Part shown: one piece after another, positions 13,468-24,900 of the stretch
Position numbering within the stretch: the first letter of the stretch is position 1
Layout of the letters: each line of letters begins with the position of its first letter
From: Turbatrix aceti
Lineage: Eukaryota > Nematoda > Chromadorea > Rhabditida > Panagrolaimidae
Assembly (NCBI GenBank): GCA_963969345.1
Contig: OZ017770.1
Coordinates: 11,309,814-11,373,813 of the forward strand
Length of the DNA stretch: 64,000 bases
Direction of reading: 5' to 3'
Notes under the pieces: generated by a model
Database searches by the model: none
Seen by the model: only the letters and a program-made list of their open reading frames with translations
What the model was told of the DNA's origin: nothing
Translations under genes and position numbers: made by a program

Positions 13468-15689
13468 ATGATCCCCGCCACGTCCGCGAGCGTGGCTGCA
13501 GCCTCGGGCTGCGAACCTGTCACCACAACAACGACCTCTAGCGGCGATGCCAAGCTGTCTTCGTCGTCAGTCGTGGGCTACACCCGAGAAGAGATGATTG
13601 CCATCCGCGACAAGGGCGACGGTATTGTCAGGCCCGCCTACCTGAGTGCTGAGTACAACGAGTGAGTAATATATGCACTCGAAGATTTTATATAACCACG
13701 TGTACATTTTTTTAGCGACACTGAAAAGTTTGCACCAGAAAAGTGGTTTGACCATCAGTTCTCCAACGACAGTCAGAAGTCTCGGAGTGGCAAGAAGAAG
13801 GCTCTTGGCCGAACTGAGGAAGAACAGATTGGCCTTTCGCCGCAGAGACGCGTATTTGCCAGTGGATGTGCGCCAGGTCAACAGCAGCAACGTGGTGAGG
13901 GAAAAGGATGGCGCACCGCTGCGAAGACGGCTGGCAACAAGGAGGTTTGTTCACCTATCATTTTGCATTCATTCAATGTTCTGTTTCAGAAAACCGACTC
14001 TAAAGGCAAGACCGACAGGTGCCAGCGCAAGAATCAACAACATACAGAGCAACTGCCCGAGTGGGTTGAAAATCCTGTCAACAGCAACGATGTCATGGAT
14101 CTTATTGGCTTTGACGACGCCCCTTGTACGAGTTTTATGATTCTACTAGTTTATCTTATTTTTTTCAGCCCGCAAAGCCAGACGGGGACGCGTACGGGGG
14201 AAGAAGAAGTCTGAGAGCATTGCAAACGGCGATCTTTTAACGGATGCTTCCGCGCCACCAGCAACTGGTGGTTCCGAGATCGTAACCGGGATCTCCGAGA
14301 TGGAACTCATCGACATCGTGCTTAAGAAACCCGATGCCGTCGAGGAAGATTCTGCGTCCGCGCTGGCCGGATCCAGATTTCTCAATTTTTTTAAACAAAA
14401 GTCGGCGGCCGAACGAGCTGCATTAGGCAAGCCTCCGATCGAAAGTTCCACCGTTCCGCCGGCGAATTCAGGCACCGTAATGAACGCGATCTTTAACAAC
14501 TCGACGAACTGGCCAGATATGCCGACGAATGGCGGGATCACTGCGGATCAAATCGAAGCCAGGATGTTTTCGTCGTCAACTTCACCGCAACCACTTCCAT
14601 CGGCTCCTCAACAGGCCGAACCTCAAGCGGGCGTTCAGCCGACATCCTGGGCAGGTGACGGACATCTACGAACCCAATCACCTACGAAGTCTGGCTGGGA
14701 TGGCATCTCTAATTCGTCGGGGTTGCCTCCCCATTTCTTGTCTGGCCTTATGAATCTCAACAAGACGGATCAACAGGACCAACTTCGGGGATCCTACGAT
14801 CCTGCCGCGGGATCGAGGCCACCTAATCTGACTCTTCCAAACGCATTTCCGCCTGGAATGCCGTTACCTGGGCCTTACGGGCGTATGCCGTACCCCATGC
14901 CTTTTCCTTATGGAATTCCGCCAGGCATGCCACCTTTTGGGCCGAGCGGGCCGAGTTCTACTGCCAATTTGCCAACATCCGTCTTGCTGCGCATGAATGT
15001 ACCCATGTCGCAAATGAGTGGGTTTATTTTTGTTTCTTGAAAGCAGTTCTGTTTTGTTTTTTAGATGCACCTGGACACATGCCATCGTCGTCTCCCTCGT
15101 CGATGATTTCTGGTGACGACAAAAATGTCAGTTTTTATTAAACAAAAATAAACAAAAAATATAAACATTTTAGACTTCGGAATCTATCCGACCACCACCC
15201 GGCATATCGTCTCCTCGATTCCCCCCTCCCCCACCACCCTTCGAGCTACTCAACATGATGGGAGCTGCCACGGGAAATCGCCTGCCTTTTATGCCGACGA
15301 ACTTCCCGATGATGCCTGGCGTCTATCCGCAGATGTTCCCTCCCGCCGGCTTCATGCCACCTGGCTACCCGCAACAACGCCAGCATCTTCAGCGGGGCCA
15401 TTCTCCATCTTCGCCTCCGATTCCGATATTAACCGATCATCGCTTCCACCAACAACACAATCCATCTAACCCTCTTTCTCATCCACCCTCGATGTTGCCA
15501 TCAACTCACCGTTCCGCGATTCCTGAATCAATTCTGCAAGCCCTTCCCCGGGGTGCCCGTCCGATGACAGTCAACGACCTCGAACGCCAAATTCCAACCT
15601 CAATCCTGCAAGCACTGCCTTCGGATGCACGTCCGATGACTGTCGGTGACCTGGAACGTCAGTTTGTCAATTCGAAGCCAGCCGCGTAG
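13468..15689 (+). CDS. ifet-1: eIF4E transporter 4E-T (EIF4ENIF1 family)
   Basis: Translational repressor and P-body component of 661 aa in six exons: 13468-13661, 13716-13944, 13990-14125, 14169-15017, 15065-15126, 15174-15689. The N-terminal eIF4E-binding motif is YTREEMI (residues 38-44), followed by RPAYLSAEY. A GLSPQRRVFASGC block (104-116) and PEWVENPVNSNDVMDLIGFD (164-183) match the conserved 4E-T regions; the latter is the Cup-homology segment that binds the helicase DDX6. The rest is a low-complexity P/M/Q-rich region. The tail holds two tandem copies of a 21-aa motif (609-629 and 633-653) ending TVxDLERQ. The start is 5 nt after TTTTTTTAG, a probable trans-splice site. AATAAA is at 15954. 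It is shorter than vertebrate 4E-T (about 985 aa). Confidence 0.93.
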
Positions 15690-16188
15690 CAATGCTCTCC
15701 ACGTCTTCTCTATCGGTAATTTAATGTACACGCCAGTGCACAGATCTTGGGATGGACTTGATTCGTCGTCAAAGCATAGCATTTCGGGTGCATAAGACAG
15801 GTTTCCGCTTCTCTGTCATCTATCATCGTACTCCCCCTCTCAAGATGATCGCTTAGTATCGACGCTCGATTTTTTATGTTCCCAAATTTTTTTTACTGTT
15901 TTTATTCGTCTTTTTTTTGGAATTATCATAGATTGTTTTGCCCCGGTAGCAAAAATAAATTTTGTATTGTTTTTTTGTTTCAACGTTTATTAGCAACAAA
16001 AATGGAATTTAACTGATGTGATGTCGGACCATAGCATTGCTTGTGTTAAACGATGAAAAATTTTATAGGTCTTTTTTTTGATTTTGTAAAAGTGATTGCT
16101 AATTCTAAAAAAAATAATAATATACATACACATCATTGCAAACAATGCTTTAGGGGTTGACTTACATTTCATTATGTTGTTCGTCATT
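15690..16188. other. Shared 3' region of 4E-T and cytidine deaminase
   Basis: Convergent 3' flanks of about 500 bp. No additional coding sequence is supported. AATAAA for the + strand gene lies at 15954-15959. The remainder is T-rich and presumably 3' UTR of one gene or the other. Confidence 0.6.
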
Positions 16189-16655
16189 TTACTCTTCAAG
16201 ATTTTTTGGTCCAAAGTGATAAGGCAAGATTTCAAATGTATGTCCCACCATTGTATCTTGCTCAGGCTCTTGCGTTGTTTTTGTATATACCTACAAAACA
16301 ATTTTTGTTTAGCGGTTTTTTTTTTACTAACCGGAAAATTGCCAAATTCGACCAAGAATTGACGACACAAGCCACAAGGCGAACCAGCTTTGGCACCGTG
16401 AGTGACGACGGCAATTGCTTCAAATTGCTGATATCCTTCGGAAACAGCCTTGCACACTGCGGTCCTCTCGGCGCAGATAGTTCCTCCGAAAGAAGCGTTT
16501 TCAACATTGCAACCCGTGATGATTACGTCTCGATTGTTATCTCGGACAAGAAGTGCGGCACCGACCTTATATTTGCTGTACGGGCAGTAAGCTTTATGAC
16601 TCACCTCTTCAGCGGCTTTGAATAGGTTCTTTACTTGATTTTCCGTAAGACCCAT
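16189..16655 (-). CDS. cdd: Cytidine deaminase
   Basis: Pyrimidine-salvage enzyme converting cytidine or deoxycytidine to uridine or deoxyuridine, 141 aa in two exons (16655-16332 and 16290-16189) with a 41-nt intron. The zinc site is complete: CAE at 61-63 (Cys61 ligand, Glu63 proton shuttle) and PCGLCRQ with Cys94 and Cys97. YCPYSKYKVGAALL and GCNVENASFGGTICAE are family signatures. The second exon gives the usual tail ending in EILPYHFGPKNLEE. Length matches homotetrameric animal CDA (about 146 aa). The start lies 4 nt after TTTCAG, so trans-splicing is likely. The gene converges with 4E-T. Confidence 0.96.
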
Positions 16656-18097
16656 AACTCTGAAAGGACAAAAAACAACTGAACATATTTCAAAAAAAAA
16701 CACGGTTTGTGACAAGAAAACGAATTGTATTCACGAATATACCATGGTTTTATAAAATTGGTGACATCACAACAAAATTTGAAACAAGGGGAGAGGATAG
16801 TGGAAGGGCAGACATATATTTAGTACAACAAAGATAACACAAAGCGAAAACGGAAGGAAAATTCATTCAGTAATTTTTAACTAAGCATAAGCAAAACGAT
16901 TGCTACGTTTTCAAATTTAGAACACAAATATTTTTTTAGGAAATAAAAAATCCAAGCCGTTTTATACGTTTCTGGGAAAAAACAACTCTTATGTAAATCA
17001 AAAACAAAAAAAAGTCTGACCTCCTGTATTCTTACACGACAGCGCGTCATAAGCAATAAAGCAATGACACGTTGTTCAATAAATATATATATACATGCGT
17101 ATAAGAACACATTATTCATCACGTTATGCATGCAACCAGGTGGCCAAAAAGAGCAACTGCGATAAGAGTTCCAGCTCATCAAAAATGGACAAGGAAACGA
17201 CCCGTATCAGCGTTCCCCGCTGTCTTCCAAAATTCTTTGTCAAATTTACAATGGAGTAGTCAAAACGGTACCGGAAAAATATTTTATCAGCTAAAAGAAA
17301 ACAAACGAAAGAATAAGTAAAATACTATAAACAATGTTTTGCTACGGGATCATTAAATTGAATAAATAAAACTGAGATTCTCAGCAAAGCTTATATACCG
17401 ATCACCGACAGCCAAATTTTGAACGATACAAACGGGTTACTGATTACGTAATTGTATTTTGCAAACGATGACGAAAATAATAATAAAAAAATATTAATAG
17501 CTGTCCACAACTATGGACGATTTCGAAATGTCAGATAATTAATGACACCTTGTTGTTGTGCGAAATCCGGTAGTTCGAAATATTATTTTAACATTGTATC
17601 TGTTTCTTCTTTTTTCTTAAAATTTTAATTTTTTATCTCAATTCCCTCTAAGAGCATTCTTCTTCATTGTGCATTGGTTTTGTCACTGCTTACTTTGTAA
17701 ATACTGTGACCCAAAGTAAACAGTGTTCCGCTGACTCCGATTCAGAGTCGACTCTGACTCTGAGAGTCTAATGTCGAGAGTCAATTTTGACCAGAGCGGA
17801 ACACTGCACGCATATTAGGTGTTTTCGCACCTAATAATAATTATACAAACAATATTTTAGAAAAATTAATTTCATTTTTCAAACAATTTTCAACATTTGT
17901 CTAGTGTTATGTAAAACTGCTAATTTGTTTGCAAGATTTTTTATGCTTTCTGTTTTTTTTTGTTTTACATTACGATACAACAATTGTGACTTTTAGCGCC
18001 CTTAATCTGTAAAGCAGTTAATAAAATATTTATATTATTTGTCATTCTGGCCCACCGCAATCCTAGTAATCTCTACACATTATTATACACTTGTTTT
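16656..18097. other. Intergenic between cytidine deaminase and MUT
   Basis: AT-rich with no supported coding region. It contains the CDA upstream region and the 3' flank of the mutase gene, plus the 86-bp inverted-repeat element at 17721-17806. Confidence 0.55.
17721..17806. mobile_element. 86-bp element with perfect 12-bp terminal inverted repeats
   Basis: It starts CAGTGTTCCGCT and ends AGCGGAACACTG, a perfect 12-bp inverted pair. The interior is built from GACTC/GAGTC/CAGAGTC units. CAGTG termini are typical of hAT elements. Flanking octamers (AAAGTAAA, CACGCATA) do not form a clear target duplication. Confidence 0.6.
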
Positions 18098-20585
18098 TTA
18101 GGCGGTAGCACGACGAGGCTCATTGCTTTTTTCAAGCACATCGAGGATTTGATTGGCACAGACGGGAAGACGCGTACCGGGACCAAAGACGCAGGAGACA
18201 CCGGCTTGGAAGAGCTCGTCGTAGTCCTGAGGAGGAATAACGCCGCCGGCGATGACGACAATGTCAGAGCGGCCGAGTTTCTTCAATTCATTAACGAGTT
18301 GCGGGCAAAGGGTGAGGTGACCAGCGGCGAGCGAAGAAGCGCCAATCACGTGGACGTCCGCATCGACAGCCTGCTGTGCAGCCTCCTGGGGGGTTTGGAA
18401 AAGAGGGCCAACGTCGACGTCAAAGCCTGAAAAATGATGTAATTATTTAAGTGAAAGGGTGAAAACAAACCGAGATCGGCAAAGCCGGTAGCAACGACCT
18501 TGGCACCACGATCGTGACCATCTTGACCCATCTTGGCGATCATGATACGAGGCTGACGGCCTTCACGTTCGGCGAACTTGGTGATGCGCTCCATAACTTG
18601 CGAAATCTCACTAGATTCACCGAAGGAAGAAGCGTAGGCACCACTAACCAGGCGGTTAACTGCGTTGTAACTAAAATTAAAAAAAATTATAAAAAAACTA
18701 CAATAAAAACAAACTTACCGGCCAAAGACTTTCTCCATCGCATCGCTGATCTCACCGAGAGTGCATCGAGCACGAGCAGCCTCAATCGCAGCTTCAAGAA
18801 GATTGCCATCTCCCTTGGAGTACTCCGTGAGTCGATCGAGGGCTTCCTGGGCACGAACGGAATCGCGGGTCTTGCGAATCTCGTTGATCTTGTGAATTTG
18901 ACTCTCGCGTACCTTCTTGTTGTCAATTTTGAGGACATCAATTTCTGTTTCTTTATCCAGGCGGTACTTGTTGACGCCAACAATGACTTCCTTACCAGCG
19001 TCAATGCGGCCCTGCTTCTTGGCAGCAGCTTCTTCGATGCGAAGCTTGGGCATACCACTGGCTACCGCCTTAGCCATGCCCCCGATCTCATCGACCTCTT
19101 TGATAATCTGAAGACCGGCGTTGTAGAGCTCGTCAGTGAGAGACTCCATCATGTACGAGCCGCCCCACGGATCAGCGACCTTGCAAATGTGGCTCTCTTC
19201 CTGGATGATGATTTGGGTGTTACGAGCGATACGGGCCGAGAAGGGCGTCGGAAGACCGAGAGCTTCGTCGAATGAGTTCGTGTGGAGAGACTGCGTGCCG
19301 CCAAAGATAGAAGCCATGGCCTCGATGGTCGTGCGGATGATGTTATTGTAGGGATCCTGCTCCGTAAGCGACCATCCAGAGGTCTGCGAATGAGTACGCA
19401 GCATGAGGGATTTGCTGTTCTTCGGTCCAAAGCGCTCCTTGACGAGATTTGACCACAGGCGACGTGCTGCGCGCATTTTGGCAATTTCCATGTAGAAATT
19501 CATGGAAATGCCCCAGAAGAAGGAAAGACGCGGCGCAAAGGCATCAATGTTGAGACCAGCGTCAATACCGGTCTGGCAATACTGCAGACCATCGGCAACG
19601 GTAAAGGCAAGCTCAAGGGCCGCATCAGCGCCAGCTTCTTGCATGTGGTAGCCCGAGATGGAAATTGAGTTGAACTTGGGCATGTTACGCGAGGTATACG
19701 AAAAGATGTCGCCGATAATGCGCATGGACGGCTCGGGAGGATAGATGTACGTGTTGCGAACCATGAACTCTTTTAGAATATCGTTCTGAATCGTGCCGGC
19801 CATTTGGTTTTGCTTGACACCCTTAAACCAAAATTTCGGTTATAAAAGCACTCAGAACAAAAACACCAACTTTTTCTTCGGCAGCTGCGACGTACATGGC
19901 CAAAACCGGAAGTACAGCACCGTTCATGGTCATCGACACGGACATCTTGTCGAGAGGTATACCATCGAAAAGGGCCTTCATGTCCTCGATCGAGTCGACG
20001 GCGACGCCGGCCATTCCGACATCACCGACCACGCGCGGGTTGTCCGAATCGTAACTATAAATGCGAAAATTTCTAAAAAACCTCAAAAATGAAAGAAAAC
20101 CAACCCTCGATGAGTGGCGAGATCGAAAGCTACTGACAAGCCCTGCTGACCGGCTTTGATGTTGTCCTTGTAAAACTTGTTGGACTCCTCAACCGTCGAA
20201 AAACCAGCGTACTGACGAATCGTCCACGGACGATAGGTGTACATCGTCGGATACGGGCCACGGGTAAAGGGATATACGCCAGGAAGTTCCTTTGAGTCGC
20301 GGGCATGAGCGCGATCTTCGTGAGTGTAAATGGGCTTAATCGGGATGCCTTCGGGTGACTGCCAGATTAAATTTTCCGCTGGCTTGCCCTTCATCGCTTT
20401 CGATGCATTTTTGGCAAACTCAGGATCCAGGGGAATGCGCTTGTAAGATGACGCAAAACGGGGAAGGACAGAGAGATGATGCTAAAATTAATAAAAATCA
20501 AAACACTCAATTTAGGCCCCTTGGATAAACTTACGCGAAGGGAGAAAAGAGGAGCCATCGAGTACGAAGTAAGCGGCGACATCAT
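18098..20585 (-). CDS. mmcm-1: Methylmalonyl-CoA mutase, mitochondrial
   Basis: Adenosylcobalamin-dependent isomerase converting methylmalonyl-CoA to succinyl-CoA at the end of propionate, Val, Ile, Met and Thr breakdown. 747 aa in six exons: 20585-20535, 20481-20105, 20054-19871, 19821-18719, 18670-18471, 18426-18098. A basic presequence ([20 protein letters not shown]) fits mitochondrial import; Met at 20558 is an alternative in-frame start. The catalytic barrel is highly conserved ([53 protein letters not shown]). The C-terminal B12 domain has [12 protein letters not shown] with DGHDRG at 622-627; His624 is the expected lower cobalt ligand. Length matches human MUT (750 aa). The exon 3-4 acceptor is a rare TTTAAG. 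TTTCAG lies 4 nt before the first ATG. The requirement for cobalamin follows from the family. Confidence 0.97.
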
Positions 20586-21958
20586 TCACCTGAAATGGAG
20601 GCATAAATTCAGTAGCGTTGAAAAACAAGACTCCAGAAAGAACCCGAACGAAGAACAACGATCGCGCATATCAACGGACAAAGTATCAGAGTGGAGAGAG
20701 GGAGAGCACAAGCCTTGGCAAAGCGAACGCGAGGCCAAGAAATTTAAATTTGCACGTAAATAAAAATGGACGTAAACAAGTATACGCAGCGATTGCGATC
20801 AACGTTTGGCGAACTTATTCATGCTTTTATATAGATCAGAATAAGGATAATTCAAATGACAATTCTCGAAAACTGACCGTCTCAAAAGGTTTTTTGCAAC
20901 TCAAAGAACGCAATTGAAAAATCAACAAAATGGTTTTCAAACATGTGAACCTCTGACGCTGAGGTGAGCTTGAATTTAGCACGTATTTTATAACTGCCCG
21001 CATCCCCGTACACTAAGTTAAAAAAATGACGAGTAAATAGACATCACAAATTGCGTAGGTAAAGGGGAAGGAAGAAAGAAAAGAGTGAGCGAACAACTGT
21101 TTTCAAATTTGTTGCTGCGTAAAATCTACTCTAATGCTGGCATCTTTAGGCGATAGGTACGTATATTCAATTGAATTGATTGACAGAAAAAAAAGTAGAA
21201 TAGGTGTACACAGCATTCCTGTTTTGGAGCCAAAATGGATTTTAGATACGTCACACGGAGAGGCAATCAATGTTGGGTTGTTGTACGCCCCGGGGGCCCT
21301 GATTAGGTACCAACGAGCGTTGCGCGCGCAGAAAAAAAACCAGAGACAAATCAAGTCGAGCAATCGCCAACCGGCCAAAAACCTATTTTGCGTCACTCTG
21401 CACCCTTCATTTTCTTTGACTTCTTCAAAGTTCACGTGATTACTTTTTTGTATGTCATGTAAAACACACGCGAGTGATTTATCACGCGTTGGTTTAAAAT
21501 TAGTGTTGCAAGCGCATGTGTGTGAATCGGGTAAATATGTTGCAAAAAAAGTGCATATCCAAATGTTGTGATCAACCTTGTGATGGTGTTTTCAAAGGTA
21601 CATGCAAAAAAATAATACTAGAATATGTGTTTTGAACAGTGAAATTGTGAGTCTCGTTTTTTTCGTCTCTGTCACCTGACCTAATGCTATGCTCGACGAT
21701 TCATTCGGGTGTTTAGTGGCAAGGGGGGGGGCGAGAATGTGAAAACAGCTTTGTCTTTGCCCAATGAAAAATGTTGAATCTGCGTCTTTATGGACAAAAT
21801 TATCGTTACCAAATTTTAAGTATTTCAGTTACTATAAAAAACTATCATTTTTTTTCACTAATAAAACTGTGTTTTCTTTAAACATTTTTTCCAGCATGTC
21901 ACCATTTTTTTCTAAATAAACTTTATAAACAGACAATGGATTTAATACAAAAAGAGCT
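20586..21958. other. Intergenic between MUT and PTIP
   Basis: Contains the mutase upstream region and the PTIP 3' flank. An unspliced 101-aa frame on + at 21134-21439 begins with ATG, but it overlaps an equally long frame on the opposite strand and shows no recognisable domain, so it is not called. The T-rich stretch to 21958 is probably PTIP 3' UTR. Confidence 0.5.
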
Positions 21959-24900
21959 CTAGCTTTTAACCTGAGCTGTAGCTGCGATGAAAGACGTCTT
22001 TTGAATCGGTGTTACCTGGCCACGACGATTCGGCATTCCCTGCTGGTGTTTCAAATTGATGGCAAAAAAATTTGTCGTATCAATTTTGTACCTCATGATG
22101 CTGCAAAAGACGAATTCCTCACAGAAAATAGCTGAAAAAATTAAGTAATTACACAAATGATAAAAAAAAGCTTACGATAATTAATATCGGTTATCTTCTG
22201 CAAGAATGGCAAGTCGGCAGGATTAGCAATGATGAAATACAAATGCTCGCACTAAAATACATACAAGTTATGCTTATGCATCAAAGACCCCGTAAAAGCA
22301 ACAGCAAACCTCGTATTTCTTCAAAACACGCAAGACAGTTGGCTTTTCCTCTTCAATGTTACCACCGGCGCTTTGGATAATGGCAGAGAGAACTTCACGG
22401 GAAGGCTTGACACTCGGAGTGAGGTAAAACCAGGTATTCTCAAAAATGCGTTGCCGCCTAGCACTCAAAACAGTGTGACGGACGTTAATCGTGTATAGCT
22501 TTTCGTTGACCGAATCCTGAAGGTAGTAGTCATCGACAGGCAGAAGTCGTAATTGAGCATAGCTGTGGATGATCCAGAGAGGCGTGACAATGTCCTTCCC
22601 ACTTCCCATGGCACGGATGATGTTAGGAGTTCGCATGAGATAGGGTGAGATGACAAAGGTGCACGCTTGGACGTCCTTGATAATCGTCACACCAAGCATT
22701 TGAGCTTTCTGAAATTATTTGTAAGAAAAAAAAAGAAAACATAAAAAACCTTTGCAAGGATTTCTGTTTCTCGTGCTGGAATTGCGCTAAAGACAACCGA
22801 AATGTTCGGCTTAGCATTCAGGCTATCAAACATTTTGTTTGCTTCATTGATCTCGAAATCTGTTGGCACCGGGCCTATGTCAAGTAATTTTCTAAAAAAA
22901 AGTTGAACAATTTTACCGGAATACAAAAAAACTGACCCAAATTTCTGAGCAACAAATAAACTCTCGTCAGCCAAAATTTGTTTCCGAATTTCATACGACC
23001 GTCGTACGTGATCTTCGTTCAATTTGACTTGATATTTCCAGTTTTCTAAAAAATATTTAGTCAAAACTTGATCTCAAAATTCAAAAACCTACGCATCATT
23101 CGACTACACTGTTCGTTGAAATTGATCAGATCTCGAGTGCCAATATCAACAGGCGCATAGGTATTAACGCTGTATCGGGTATTTCGAGGTTCAGAAAGAG
23201 GCGCTGTCAGACCGAGGTAGAGTTCGCAAAGCCAGTATGAATTGACAATTTGTATACTCGTAGTGAGGGCGGGTACGTGGTCTACTTTGGGACTGTTGGG
23301 GCTAAAATGCAAAATTATATCGACATCTGAGAAAAAAATATGCAAAAAAATATTTTCTTCGAGTTGCAGAAAACACTTACTGTTTAGCAACGAGAAAGTT
23401 AGTATGCTTGCTAAGGTAAGGCGAAAACTTCGCTCCAATAATTTGGATCATCCATTTCAGATTGGCCACCTCACGTTCTTCAAATCCGGTAACTGAGATC
23501 ACTTTGTTGGTGAGAGAGACAATACGATTCATGCAAGCCGGCAGATGACATACTTTGAATGGTGCGTCAACGTGTCGACGTGCAATGACATCGTTGAGCC
23601 ATTGAAGTGTGCAGACGCGTCTCTTTGGAGCTTCCTTGCGCTCGAGGACCATGCTAACCGTTTGTGTTGAAACGTATTCGCCAATTACGTGAGTAATGCG
23701 ATCAAGAGTGCCGCGATTGGGTGAGAATTCGAGTTCTCCACCGTAATAGCGAACCATGGTTGCAAGGGTTCGTGCATCGATGCCGGAAGAATTTTCGGCA
23801 AGAAGGAAGCAACATCCGGCAAGGCACACTTCGGGAGGAACTGAAAAAAAAATAATGATCAAGAAATTAAATTGCGCCAAACTCACTGATAATCGACTGT
23901 TCCATCGGCACGTAGGATTGAAATCTATGGGTTGAGGAATGCAGTTGCAGCTGCTGAGGTGGAATAGCGGGTTGTGAAGGAATGCTTTGTTGAGGTTGCT
24001 GATTCGGCGAGATAATGGAAGGCGAACGCAAAGTGCCAACACCAGGCTGCGGGAGTTTTTGCGTAAAATTAGCACTGCTGTCAGCAATCAAAAATTGTAC
24101 TTTGGGTTGACCACTACTACCACTACCACCACCAATAGCAACACGAGGAAGCGATTGCGCACCAAGACTACCGCCGGCAGCAATGGCGGCAGCAACGGCG
24201 GCAGCAGAAGCGTTTTGTTGTTGAGTATACTGATTGGGATCTAAAATAAATGACGGCATTTACGCTAGTTCTTGCCTGGTCTGCTCGACAAACTCCGTAA
24301 ATTTTTTTTAGGCCTTAAACAAATAAACAAATCACCCATAAGTGAGGGGCAAAACGGTCAGTCAAATCTCTCAGGCACTGATGCAAGCGCGGTAGACGCT
24401 GCACGTGGCACTAAAAATTGGTACGAGCTAAAAAAAGGACAGTGCAGTAAACTCGGATTTTTTTCCACACCGGACAGTTGCACTTCATTTGCATCACTGT
24501 ACAGCGAAATAAGTGACCCCCCCTTTATTTCAAATACGTTTAGGTCACTTTCCTTATTCAGTCATACATACATACCTTTTCTCTAAGGGGTAATATTTTC
24601 TTTCTCCCTCTAGTTGTTTATGTTCATATTTATACACTCATTTTGTCTCTTTTTATGTCAGGTCAGGTCGTTATTACGGCATGCATACTCACCCCTACTT
24701 TCTTTTGCCTTGCGTGGCAGATAAAATGTAATGACAGGCAAATGGAAAAAAAACGTATAAATAAAAATTTATTTTTAGTATTGATAATAATTTTGTTTCT
24801 TAGTTTACCAAGTTTGCCATGTGCGCAGACAAGCAGTGTTTATTTTTGCTTCTTTGAGGTGCAGGATAAGGATCGCATTTGTACATCAAGTTCTTCAAAC

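Noticed and set aside
21134..21439. 101-aa ORF upstream of MUT
   Set aside because: An equally long ORF lies on the opposite strand; no domain, acceptor or codon support.
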